DNA of 64,000 nucleotides, taken from a virus. Below the pieces are notes generated by a model. It saw only the letters and a program-made list of their open reading frames with translations, ran no database searches and was not told the origin of the DNA. A program made the translations under genes and the position numbers. This document shows, in pieces, positions 37,201-44,445 of this stretch (positions are counted from its first letter, which is position 1; the number at the start of each line of letters is the position of its first letter). The DNA is taken from the IMG/VR virus record IMGVR_UViG_3300025770_000012, positions 1-64,000 of that record; one strand, given 5' to 3'.

Positions 37201-40200
37201 AGTAAAAAAGTACTTACCATCAACTTTAAACCCAGGTACAGTTCCATTTACTTTCTTAAGATCTGCTCTACCGTATCTATAAACTTGATGAGTCTTACCT
37301 TGAAGATCTGCTTGAGGCTTGTACGCCTCACTGCCCATCATACTAGTATAAATGACTCTTCCGTTTACTCTTACTGGAACACCGCGTGAATCTACTACTA
37401 AAAGAACAAGATCTTCTTGAGATTCATCTCTCAACTCATTTGTACTAAACTTAGTTGGTTTCCCCTCTTTATTTGTAGCCGCAGAATACCTTGGATCTCC
37501 CTTAGCTCGCTTAGCTCCTGGATGATTATAAAAGAGAACATCTGCCCCAACCTTATTATCAGCATTTGCTAACTGATTATCAAAATCTATAATATTCTGT
37601 CTTGTAAGAACAACTAACTTATGATGATTTGCCAAATCATTTCTATTAGTTTTAGCTGTCCATTCAAAAAATACTTCTTGGTTTATATACGCTTGAAGTT
37701 GAGCTTTCTCAAAAGGCTTTAACTCTCGTTGTGTGGCAAGCAACTGCAATTCTTCTCGCTTAGCACTAGCAACTGCATGGCTTCCTGCAGTTTTACCCAT
37801 TCCAGTATGTATAATTGCAGGACTATTATAATAAACCTTTGGCTTAGTTCCCTTTTGATTATCTATGCTCTTCTCAAATTCCTCATCGTCCATCTCTGCC
37901 TCCTTATTATTATCTTCATACTTTCCTTTCTCTCTTTCGTCGGGGATAGTACTAGCTTCTGGCGTGAGAATATCATCTATAATAGTAGTAACAGTATTAA
38001 ACTGATCAATTAAGATGTTGTTGGCGGCGACAATTTTCCCTTGAAGGGTAGTCTGTTTCTGCACCTCCTCAAAAACGGGACTTAGCTCCATTTGTAGCTC
38101 TGTCCTAAGTTTTTCAACAGCAGTATTATATCCAAGCAGCATAGCGTCAACATTGTTAACCATAGCTTCATATGTAGCCCTATTCTGTTCTTCTGTTGCG
38201 CTTTTAAATCTAGCATCATAAGACCCATCTGCTTTGAAATGGAGCATACTTCTAAGACTTTCTAAAACAGGTAACGCTTCTTCGTATTTAGTTTTAAGAT
38301 CTGCAACTCCTGCATCGAGAAGTCGTACAAGCTCCAGAGGAAGCTCATCCATAGTAGATGCAAAATGATATACAGCTTGTGCTAGCTTGTTTAGTTTGTC
38401 CACATCCTCCTCGGTAGTGAACATCTCAGACAGCAATTCTACATCTTTGAAAAAGCCATCCCCTACAAACTTTTCTAAAGTTTCAGCTAATGTATTCCAC
38501 TGTGTTTTTAGATGCTCTTTGATTCTCTCAGCAACATCCTCTCTAGACTCTGCTCCTAAAACAACCTCAATCAGCTTATTGACATTATTAAGCTTTTCAA
38601 CTAAGACAGCTTTATTTACTTCAATACTAGAAATAGCTTGTTCAACCGCTGCTAGCTCTACTGCCAAGTTTTTAACTTTCTCTGCAAGATCTTTCTTACG
38701 TCTCTCACTTACTCGTGAAGAGTTTGCTTTAACTAAATCTTCAGCTAACTTCTCTGCTGCTTCAACAGCATTCTTTAGTCGTTGATCTTCTGCTGCTATT
38801 TGATTTTCTAATTCTTGTCTAGCCTCGATTGTAGCAATGTCGATAATCTCTTGCACCTGAGCCCCAGCACTTATTTCTCTAAGATTCTCTGCCTGTAATA
38901 AAAAGCTAAGATTACGTTCTTGATACTCTGTTGTAAACCCATTAGCTTTTAATAGTTCATTTATCTCCTCAATTCTTTTGCTGGCCTCTCTGTTGCCTTC
39001 TAGCTTTTCTAAAGCTCTTAACTCTAAAATAAGCTCCACATTCTCTTGTGTAGGATATGTGATTAAGAAGTTGTCCTGATCCGAAGTTGGCTTACCCGGT
39101 CTTACATAGAACCTATATGTTCCCGTTTTAGGACCAGTCTCTATCTTAACACCTGCCGTGGTAAGAGCCGTTTTTAAAGAATCTATTTCTGATAGCCCAG
39201 AATCTTTTTCACGAAGCGCTAAAGCATCTTTAATAATTTTCTCTTCTATACCTGCCTCTTTAGCTCGAGCAAGAAGACCTTCTTTGGTATCCTTATTAAT
39301 TCTAGTATAATCAAATTCAATTACTTTTCCTTGGTACTTGACGAATAGACGCTTAAGTCTGAGATCTTTAATGTCTTCAGCATTGTCTGTCGCCGGGTCA
39401 TGTAACATCTCAGGACGTAACATCCTAGGCTTTGGTACTTTTTTACCTCTGTGCTCCTGACTTCCTAAACCAAATGCTGCTTCGTTCTCATGGTAATCCA
39501 TAAGCTCGTTCACCATATCTATCTTTCTGTGACGTCTAGCTCTGACCTTTCTAAGGTCCTTCATCATAGTCGTTACATTCTTAATATTTTCTGTGTGCGA
39601 TCCAGGATCGTCATTCTTCCACTTATCTAAAAGAGCTTGCTCTGAGGCACTTAAATCTGGGTCTAACCCTTCATTTATCGCTTCTAGTAACTCGGTAGTC
39701 TTCTTATCTATCGAGTCAAATTCGTCTCCTAAAGTTCTTAGCTTAGCCCACTTAACTTGCTCTGCTTCAGTGCCTCCAATATTATGACCGTCTTTATCAA
39801 AGACAGCAGGTTTAGGAGTTACTGAGTCGTCTTCTTCTAATGCGGTTATTTCCTCCTCTAATTCTTTTCTACGCGTGATTAGGTTTAACACCAATTCCTC
39901 CATATGTGTAGGATCGGTAAATTCTTTGATGCCAACCATCTTCATGTAAGCCTTAGCTTCAGGAAGTGCTAATATCTTTGACTTCTGCTTCTTTGTCAGA
40001 CGGCCCCACAGTCTAGATACTCTAGCTCGAACCCCTATATCTTCTCTCTTATCTCTTTCTAAACGAGATTCCACATCCATCTCTCCTTCCAGTGTGCTCC
40101 CTATGATCTCTTCAATAGCTTGGATCATAGCATCTTCACGAGCATCTAAGTTCTTACTAGTTGCCAGCGCGTGTACAATAGCATCTTTAACGTCTTCGTC

Positions 40201-42156
40201 GTAATTAACAAACGTTCTATTTACTTTGTTAGATGTAGTTTTTATTTCAGCAGTTCTAGCTTCCATTAAATCTGCCATCTCTGTTTGCTTATTTCTAATC
40301 TCTGCATCATTTAAGTCTTGCAGCTCATCCCAAGCAAAGTTTTGTCTAAACTCTTCAACGGACATATTACGGATAGTTTCAATATCATCTAAAACCTCTT
40401 GCTCAAATCCAGCTTTAAGTCTACTGCTTATATAGTTAAAGATGTTATCATCTTTAGTATTCTTACCCATGTAAGGGCTATCAATGATCTGAGACAGGTC
40501 TGCCTGGTCTAAATTCACACCTCCTCGAACCATACGATCTCTGTATAGGTTAAGTGATGTAACAGCGTCGGAATTCTCTTTAAGATCTGTAACCAACTGG
40601 TCCAACATCTTCTTTTCAAACTGGCCGTCTTTAATGGTACCATACACTCCTCCTTGCCATTTAAACCCAGTCTTAGTCTTACCAGTTAGTTTATCTACTA
40701 CCGCATCTCCTTTAGAATCTGTTTTAACTCCCATACCAGGAAGCCCGATAGCTGCTAATAAAATTCCTATACCAATTTCTTTTTGTCCTTCTTTGGAGCC
40801 ATATGCCTCCCCCATAGCCCCACCAATGTTACTTACTAATTCAGTTGCCATTCCTAGAGCGGACGGATCTTTTTTACTATGGTACCAATTCTCTGCAGCC
40901 TCTTGTCCTGATAGGTCTAATAATTTTTGACCTCCCTCTTCTACAAATCCTTCATATAAAGGAGCCTTTAAAACTCTCCAAGCCTGCCTAGTAAATCCTC
41001 TTCCTTTACCAACTGATTTATATAAGGCCTTGTAATCTCTTGCCTTACCTTTTACACTGTTACCAATTTGCTTTTTAAAACTATTTTTAGTAGCATTAAA
41101 TCCTTTACCAAAGATTCTAGGGAACATCATATAGTTACCATACCCCACAAGAGCAACATTACCTGCAAATACAGCATTAGCACTCTTAGTGGCAATGTCT
41201 ACCAAATGGGCCATCTCTTCGTCTCCAGGCTGTCTGCCATACTCCTCTAGAAATGCACCTGTAAGGTTAGTCATAGTCTGATCGTAGTGGTGTCTAGCTT
41301 CTACACCAGATTCATACATAGCACCTGTACCTAACTGTCTTAATGTGGTACGAGCATTAGACCACCTTTTAGCATTCAGAATATCATCTGCAGCTTTACC
41401 TGCTCCCTTACTAGTTGCTCCGGCGCCTAAGTACGCTTTTCCTTTACTGAGCCCGGAAGCTTTCCCCGCTTTATGAAAAAGCTGTCCTGCCCGTGCTGCA
41501 AGTGAAGACGTAGCAGCACCTCTAGTTAAAGCCTCTGATAAAACAGCACCTACAACAAAAGATAAACCTTGAGAAAAGTCATTAGCCCAAAAATTAGCTG
41601 TCCCCATAGATTGGAAAAAGTTATAGTCCTGTTCTTCTTTAGTATAGTAATGTGGAAGGGCACCATCCATCCAATCATTGATGCCATCCATGCTTCTCTG
41701 AAAGTCATTATCAAAGAAAGATTTGGTTGCATTGTCTCCTTCAGGACCATCGAATAGACCTCCTAAGAAAGCACCTCCTCCATAGACTAATCCTACTGTG
41801 GATCCCAAGACATTGGTACCAACACGAGTAACTAGTTTAGGTAAAGCATATGCCCATTTTTCTCCTGTAGATTGTCCGTAAGCTCTTAAATCATCTGGAT
41901 CATCTGAAATGAATGAGAAAGGACGATCAATATATTTTGCATACTCAGCATAATTAACATTCTTAAGCTGTACTCCTGTTGAAGGAGTATACGAAGCTCC
42001 TTCCATATCAAAAGGAATAGGCTCCGCAACGGGAGCTTCTTCGGTACCTGTTGTATCTATAATACCATCAGACCCAACTTCATTTCCATCCCCAGGCTGA
42101 ATTAGATCCGAGTTTGATGTTAAATCTGGGCCTCCATGTTGCTTCTTGTATGTCAT
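28246..42156 (-). CDS. Giant virion protein with RNA polymerase DxDxD active site and zincin motif
   Basis: 4636 residues, by far the largest gene. Around residues 3625-3680 the chain reads RIPTEGLNSVEF, FLPESMGATVVVP and SGADYDIDKLTIYLP: D3671, D3673 and D3675 form the DxDxD loop of multisubunit-type RNA polymerases (double-psi beta-barrel), as in the virion RNA polymerase of crAss-like Cellulophaga phage phi14:2. At 2277-2281 is HETFH (zincin) with EWLAEEFREYV after it. The N-terminal 500 residues contain Ala/Gly-rich hydrophobic stretches (GLVYGGGAFLGGLF, GIGILLAAIGLPGMG), followed by very long coiled coils (about 550-1400). It is probably injected and transcribes early genes. Fusion of all these parts in one chain is unusual. 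Confidence 0.85.
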   Translation of the reverse strand: MTYKKQHGGPDLTSNSDLIQPGDGNEVGSDGIIDTTGTEEAPVAEPIPFDMEGASYTPSTGVQLKNVNYAEYAKYIDRPFSFISDDPDDLRAYGQSTGEKWAYALPKLVTRVGTNVLGSTVGLVYGGGAFLGGLFDGPEGDNATKSFFDNDFQRSMDGINDWMDGALPHYYTKEEQDYNFFQSMGTANFWANDFSQGLSFVVGAVLSEALTRGAATSSLAARAGQLFHKAGKASGLSKGKAYLGAGATSKGAGKAADDILNAKRWSNARTTLRQLGTGAMYESGVEARHHYDQTMTNLTGAFLEEYGRQPGDEEMAHLVDIATKSANAVFAGNVALVGYGNYMMFPRIFGKGFNATKNSFKKQIGNSVKGKARDYKALYKSVGKGRGFTRQAWRVLKAPLYEGFVEEGGQKLLDLSGQEAAENWYHSKKDPSALGMATELVSNIGGAMGEAYGSKEGQKEIGIGILLAAIGLPGMGVKTDSKGDAVVDKLTGKTKTGFKWQGGVYGTIKDGQFEKKMLDQLVTDLKENSDAVTSLNLYRDRMVRGGVNLDQADLSQIIDSPYMGKNTKDDNIFNYISSRLKAGFEQEVLDDIETIRNMSVEEFRQNFAWDELQDLNDAEIRNKQTEMADLMEARTAEIKTTSNKVNRTFVNYDEDVKDAIVHALATSKNLDAREDAMIQAIEEIIGSTLEGEMDVESRLERDKREDIGVRARVSRLWGRLTKKQKSKILALPEAKAYMKMVGIKEFTDPTHMEELVLNLITRRKELEEEITALEEDDSVTPKPAVFDKDGHNIGGTEAEQVKWAKLRTLGDEFDSIDKKTTELLEAINEGLDPDLSASEQALLDKWKNDDPGSHTENIKNVTTMMKDLRKVRARRHRKIDMVNELMDYHENEAAFGLGSQEHRGKKVPKPRMLRPEMLHDPATDNAEDIKDLRLKRLFVKYQGKVIEFDYTRINKDTKEGLLARAKEAGIEEKIIKDALALREKDSGLSEIDSLKTALTTAGVKIETGPKTGTYRFYVRPGKPTSDQDNFLITYPTQENVELILELRALEKLEGNREASKRIEEINELLKANGFTTEYQERNLSFLLQAENLREISAGAQVQEIIDIATIEARQELENQIAAEDQRLKNAVEAAEKLAEDLVKANSSRVSERRKKDLAEKVKNLAVELAAVEQAISSIEVNKAVLVEKLNNVNKLIEVVLGAESREDVAERIKEHLKTQWNTLAETLEKFVGDGFFKDVELLSEMFTTEEDVDKLNKLAQAVYHFASTMDELPLELVRLLDAGVADLKTKYEEALPVLESLRSMLHFKADGSYDARFKSATEEQNRATYEAMVNNVDAMLLGYNTAVEKLRTELQMELSPVFEEVQKQTTLQGKIVAANNILIDQFNTVTTIIDDILTPEASTIPDEREKGKYEDNNKEAEMDDEEFEKSIDNQKGTKPKVYYNSPAIIHTGMGKTAGSHAVASAKREELQLLATQRELKPFEKAQLQAYINQEVFFEWTAKTNRNDLANHHKLVVLTRQNIIDFDNQLANADNKVGADVLFYNHPGAKRAKGDPRYSAATNKEGKPTKFSTNELRDESQEDLVLLVVDSRGVPVRVNGRVIYTSMMGSEAYKPQADLQGKTHQVYRYGRADLKKVNGTVPGFKVDGKYFFTGEMSEESKAILEQHVDFRRKLLAQSEGNTYIPISGKSHGMQIYPGLNYDHKGFAGTTLVKREEDVKNIDLRISSNKETNKVSIAGRQYTVRAGFLYAVKDDNLVRFKMNTLPPQIASNVYHLLKLLATQVENSKTENADFTPTSALFPPNYDKSIIKQLTELIYFGKHSAGRENSAFSIFTKGDTLYFGDQSITFAQLASEETYPVMHEELRTFIANLHVQVNNLALKADEEVRSKGRTDIATESSSDVMKAIRKKIIAARKKHKTASESEIRNKLARLTNKEKALLKKQDANPNYKQYTEVVVGADLTVTTRVWDNYTHFLMGKKALNETSSRSIHEVPVTVNMEEDVSSASRDNLSYEVPQFMNVYLTYGSQVKTTPLSQMGDPTSAPKLRNVPVNADILDDETDEETPVAEEKVEGLAPSGVMEGQTYRYVQGSSGVEIILTINHVDHENGLTHFDLESITGPEGNSIALERVTDEMSAELMAAIYTSRENVDEDGVVEYTVYETTEQKLGDLGKKTEDEAKKDEKDLKKNDIEELPEEDEEEDDDTLGSSRVALISDDYQRMNFEEEYAKFLKMVPKDKHGNPIFDVEIVRRLVNGTDWGFFSKTEKILLSADAAAGTLYHETFHGITLKLLSPEERAELYNEVRGLKGKATTYKGAVKDLKDFTDLEADEWLAEEFREYVQADGNYTVGDNIEKSWIQKLFSFLFKFLNSAKQSQDLFHRIHTGYYNNAIEDYTVYSVEEALNGRAGAASRAKKSTTGVQRDLSSGMTVALFDVMSKTDTIKIEDLFGIKNDPKALGKKLGKLYGIPGSKGTVYSIVRSSIVQDKKALREKTNAMIQTWRAAGKPASMAKSILQLKTDYQKLEEVLTVLEAEWGSLIAKNIEYLQQFKLDANTRSLEEVLNQELEENGMSRDTLGIRAANTIDQRTLVSPGVKLLLGTLPQTISDMDGQSLFKKNRSGTYQLATFSQVINTLYKNLANVHNVEDMVDVLQGLAQENKTYAFLLDRLGIRQGIESVEHLNANQMYMLMGFLNTFNVASEEYVTLMANQTSYETNPGRYFTNSNTDRAENILKRSWNSIFKDNVRRGLGKTIEGGRRVLDIDKKGSIGIPSGSGLMQHKSFKQWTQTNLTFPQLLALLDVIGINYSNKSRIIEMQENGRLEGFEAVAGWVFKEIIESEGDVSSLFGREVEGNLKTLLGYEIDTTDLAITLQHVNPMNKVVFGITRKSYINILADKLNSTEEEAEALLKESPWMRGSLYLSEPVMNIRTIEGGKDIHRGVGHDISRTTKANIALEHVASILEGFVPLIRTGNKKMEKALQIGHNKHRSLPEMRKYLQDLLLGEILMANSIANNKEIQQIPELKKNGQKLQFFGDPVAFPRIQKLALFHIGNGKLSETDPKLLDAVYGKDAQIEILAFLAKKEKEALDLLTKYGFISKGAKGGYNNIGIDNTHIDEAYESLPERERSAAFTDNGRVSSAVINRVATKLANNQLIGIVEQHRLFLGSPALYKDVFKRTSGMVGVKKYPTYTQGILEWMNNNMPNMGTKKDHTPTVRFVTRKEHVIGKSPYLDKYINRLVELGREDLVDSVSKAYSNMEIFDGGGLVTFDFYRSTLFLTDNWSDKQEQAYRKIIAGEQVHPSELALFPPLKPQVFAPSVVGGMRVNIFNKFALYPVHPNLSKTVSQQGQDTAMDDLYYDMVNNNLDYMVFESGTKVGAKTNAKGQFEPAFNTETGEYIPLSADSSYQQEFDLEYFGVQLDPTLKNKTNVRVGTQSASMALMNVFVDGVLNTENYGPEFKALDEQFHAIHSAMIEKDKASLAAKLGFIRTQEGYEAIPGKSKPSMKNALLEELSKRENPEHMKDTVEELFAGDLSYTNSLANKQKLDDLLYSIVTNAVIARKINGTMAVLQPDVGFTLKARKQDTVDLPGYRTLRFYDFEKDGKTVTAMEVYLPHYMRKHFGEGEVRIEDLTDAARELVGFRIPTEGLNSVEFIKVADFLPESMGATVVVPHEMVAKSGADYDIDKLTIYLPNVSRTVLEDGTSKVGLVSRIDNPLELLDRDVNAFRAAAAELFGTDSNSLRDFLLDITAYRDEIDPSEKVVMGIELSTTMVQMGWDNLSDVMQQPSDVVQNMLLENMKNILKHPASFPQLIAPVGAFELKDIAHEIHNAQVAAGIKGVEAEATALFDIFSMDNLITTTYQMHQTLGGTGIIATNMSDLGKSQRAGFGFNQAGEEVDRFGDPMDTTVYNLNFEGLQNETISLSRVKDVNGNYINRSMQQYITAYVDGEKDPFAMYVNAGQSGAAVHVMLIRAGVPLETVLKFMSQPVIQEYYRLKNMQSIASTTSDYAESYSETDVQDQIRKLVGESEGTAALNEMALDRHEESRSGKMVRASDSLLVTNLKDMGKGQKGLQAQIFSDFLRYKEYADLLRKAQKLSSFDTDKIGSGYDLIHLAALGNIVNRKNAFYGLSNKTSRIFGLGQLGSEEGIDKSAPFVSKLQDMYTTAPDYFTQTDLKEAMSTDINGKSINPLKSAMVEMAEDLISEGKSKDEIIYVLRAFDNFVTSWVWQAHQRTDLTKLNESLSEYFQGDNSLPARVLKAKDTFPDNALIQDLISSLQEFTDPTDFDHTIDMMQLFSRKYAPSEIDDLADAWYELSNSGPTGKRLADDIVLFSMMKSGTGFHPTSFFHALPGVEVLDATAPMLKAVHDAISVGGITTSVIQDIKIDFLDNSWDNPRITRHKYSNKSMYKSDEVIYTKEFNDDRVTIKSLRQRGAAKGIASNSNEKYFTVHLEYVGTSEDGYYVYKRRAKKGIMGHLIEVNTDKSIIESNNHPFGRQRLHLTTKIIKQLHESKRDMLHFAYDVNDPKRVKAGTKILPNGTVIHLEHISTSSLRELLNKDEYRIFGVKDEKALKASIAKRSGYKNWADFSKDKYNTSFINGRVKRSFFAVETLETQKLIPSQPKELAPETVSSTLDLQSLRKANNENECE

Positions 42157-42169
42157 ATTCTATATATTA

Positions 42170-44434
42170 TTACCCTCTAACTTCTTTCTCTTTAAACAGA
42201 GTAAATCCTGCCATGTAACGCTGCTTTGCTTCAAGCTGATCTCCCGCAGAAAGCTTATCAAAGGGAGTATTGGTAGGTAAGCCCTTCTCCTGCATAAGTA
42301 ACGCAGCTTCATTATTTAGTCCGTTTGGATAGGCACGTTCATAAGAACCAAAGATATAACTATTTGCCCAATTATAGGCATTCTGTTCAGTAGAACCGGT
42401 ATGAGCTTGATGTAATCTAGTTAACTGATCTACAAACTGAGCTCCTGTGGCTTCTTTATTTTTACCCTCCCCAGTCTGAGATTCCTCAACATAATTGATC
42501 CACTGCCTGCCCTGGTCTAGTATGATAAGATCTGCTTTATTCAGCCCCATAGTAATTTGCTCTAACAGATTTTGATACTGCGGTGAGTTAGCCTTTGGCT
42601 TAGCTAAGTACGTATCGCCATTTATACTCCATTTAAACATTAATTCGGTATCATCTACCTCACTTGGAGCAACAATTCCTCTGAATTCTATGTCCGCATC
42701 TCCGGGCCCCTTTCCTTCACCGTCTGGATCAAAAATACCCTCCCATCTTGAACTAAGTTCTGGAACTCCAAATATATCCCAATCTTCGGGATCCCAATTT
42801 TTCTCGATGCTCCCAATAGCTTGATTCATTTCTTTATTATAAATATCTGGGACCCATGTTTCTGCTTCGAAAATATCTCCATCATAATTGTTCATCTTAT
42901 CGGTTAACTCGTCTCCTCCTCCTTGCTGCTTATATAATAGAAATGCTTGTGCATTCTTTTTAAGTTGTTCCCACGTTGCTTCCCCCTCTTGGTAGTCAGT
43001 ACCTAAAAGTTCATTAATGTGCTCGACATCATTAAGGTTTGCCGCCAACTCTTCGGCCTCAGAATCAAGCATACCAAAAAGCATTCCATCCCCCTGCTGA
43101 GGATTCCACGTATCTCTTACATTTCCGGACTCACTTGTAAGCATCTTACCTCCTTGATAAGCAGAATCACCCACTGCACCAATTGCACCTCCCGCCAGGG
43201 CACCGTAGCCTACCATTGTTGCACCCGCCGCCAGTGTAGGTAGACCGATCGGGGCACCAAGACCTGTAGCGGTTAACGCAGCCCCAACCACTGATAACAC
43301 TAGACCTGCAGCTGCTCCTAAAACTGTTCCTACTCCAATAGCTGATCCTAACTCTTCCGCGTCAAAATCATCATCTGCTGCGTAAGTTGGATTCCAAGTT
43401 TGAGTTGTAGCATATTCCATATAAGAACCAAACTCATTATGTCCTCTAAATAAGTTTTGATTCTTTTTCCACAGTTCGTACTCCTCAGGAGTAAGAGACT
43501 CTCTTGCAACACTGTTATCTATGCTGCGCATTTCTTTAGCAGCTTTCCATTTATCACCGGCAGGTAAATCTCTAAATACATCTCCATGCAAAGATAATAT
43601 TTTATTACCATAATCTTTGCCAGTAAGTCCCGCTTGCTGCATTGCAGTATATCCTTTATTAAGTGCACCCGAGCCAGACATTGCGTGCGCACCATTTGTA
43701 ATGGCGGCTTGTTTAGTCATATGTATTTGCTGATCTGTAAGAGATTGCATTCGTTGATTAATATCCGTTAAAGCTTCGTCATGAGTAAAGCCCTCTATCT
43801 GTGTTAATCGTCTGTAATCTTGATCTCCAACAGTACCTTGAAGATACATTTGGGTTAAGCCTGCTGCTATAGCATCTGCTTTTCTTCTAGAAATACCTGT
43901 GTAATCAGCCTTTATGTTTCCGACCATGGACGCCATATTGGCAGCATAATCTTGCTCGGACTCGTTAAGGGGTTGGTATACATTCTCCACATATTCCCCC
44001 TCCTCATTCTTATAATAAGATACATGAGTATCTGCAGATCCTCTTCCAAAATCTAAGAAATTAGCACCCGTTTTTATGGTAGCCTCGTTCATATAATCAA
44101 GCTCCTGCTTACGAGCTGCGAAAGATAACTTAGCAGACCTTAAACCTCTGTCCGATTCTAGATCTGTCATTACTTCAGATACAAGTAATCCGGAATCTTC
44201 CCAATTGCCCTGATCTACATAGTTTGACATCTTGTCTCTCACCTGGCCTTTAGCAGATTCTACTAAATGTTTATCACCTTTAAGGGTATCCATGGCCCCT
44301 AAGGTTACATCGATAGTATCCTTAGCAGCCTTATTTGTATCCCATCTCTCACGAAGAATAGCTGCAGACTCTGCCTTAAATGGATTTACGTATTGGCTAA
44401 CGTATGGTTTTAATTCGTATTGTTCAACTGGCAT
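42170..44434 (-). CDS. Virion cargo-type protein with glycine-alanine hydrophobic region
   Basis: 754 residues. The first 340 residues are helical and charged; residues about 368-430 are an uninterrupted Ala/Gly-rich hydrophobic stretch (VGTVLGAAAGLVLSVVGAAL, then GYGALAGGAIGAVGD) like those of ejected podovirus internal proteins that line a channel in the host envelope. The C-terminal third is acidic. The gene lies between the giant polymerase gene and the 1083-aa gene with 10-13 base gaps, matching the place of cargo proteins in crAss-like genomes. No enzyme motif seen. Confidence 0.7.
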   Translation of the reverse strand: MPVEQYELKPYVSQYVNPFKAESAAILRERWDTNKAAKDTIDVTLGAMDTLKGDKHLVESAKGQVRDKMSNYVDQGNWEDSGLLVSEVMTDLESDRGLRSAKLSFAARKQELDYMNEATIKTGANFLDFGRGSADTHVSYYKNEEGEYVENVYQPLNESEQDYAANMASMVGNIKADYTGISRRKADAIAAGLTQMYLQGTVGDQDYRRLTQIEGFTHDEALTDINQRMQSLTDQQIHMTKQAAITNGAHAMSGSGALNKGYTAMQQAGLTGKDYGNKILSLHGDVFRDLPAGDKWKAAKEMRSIDNSVARESLTPEEYELWKKNQNLFRGHNEFGSYMEYATTQTWNPTYAADDDFDAEELGSAIGVGTVLGAAAGLVLSVVGAALTATGLGAPIGLPTLAAGATMVGYGALAGGAIGAVGDSAYQGGKMLTSESGNVRDTWNPQQGDGMLFGMLDSEAEELAANLNDVEHINELLGTDYQEGEATWEQLKKNAQAFLLYKQQGGGDELTDKMNNYDGDIFEAETWVPDIYNKEMNQAIGSIEKNWDPEDWDIFGVPELSSRWEGIFDPDGEGKGPGDADIEFRGIVAPSEVDDTELMFKWSINGDTYLAKPKANSPQYQNLLEQITMGLNKADLIILDQGRQWINYVEESQTGEGKNKEATGAQFVDQLTRLHQAHTGSTEQNAYNWANSYIFGSYERAYPNGLNNEAALLMQEKGLPTNTPFDKLSAGDQLEAKQRYMAGFTLFKEKEVRG

Positions 44435-44445
44435 GATTATTAATT

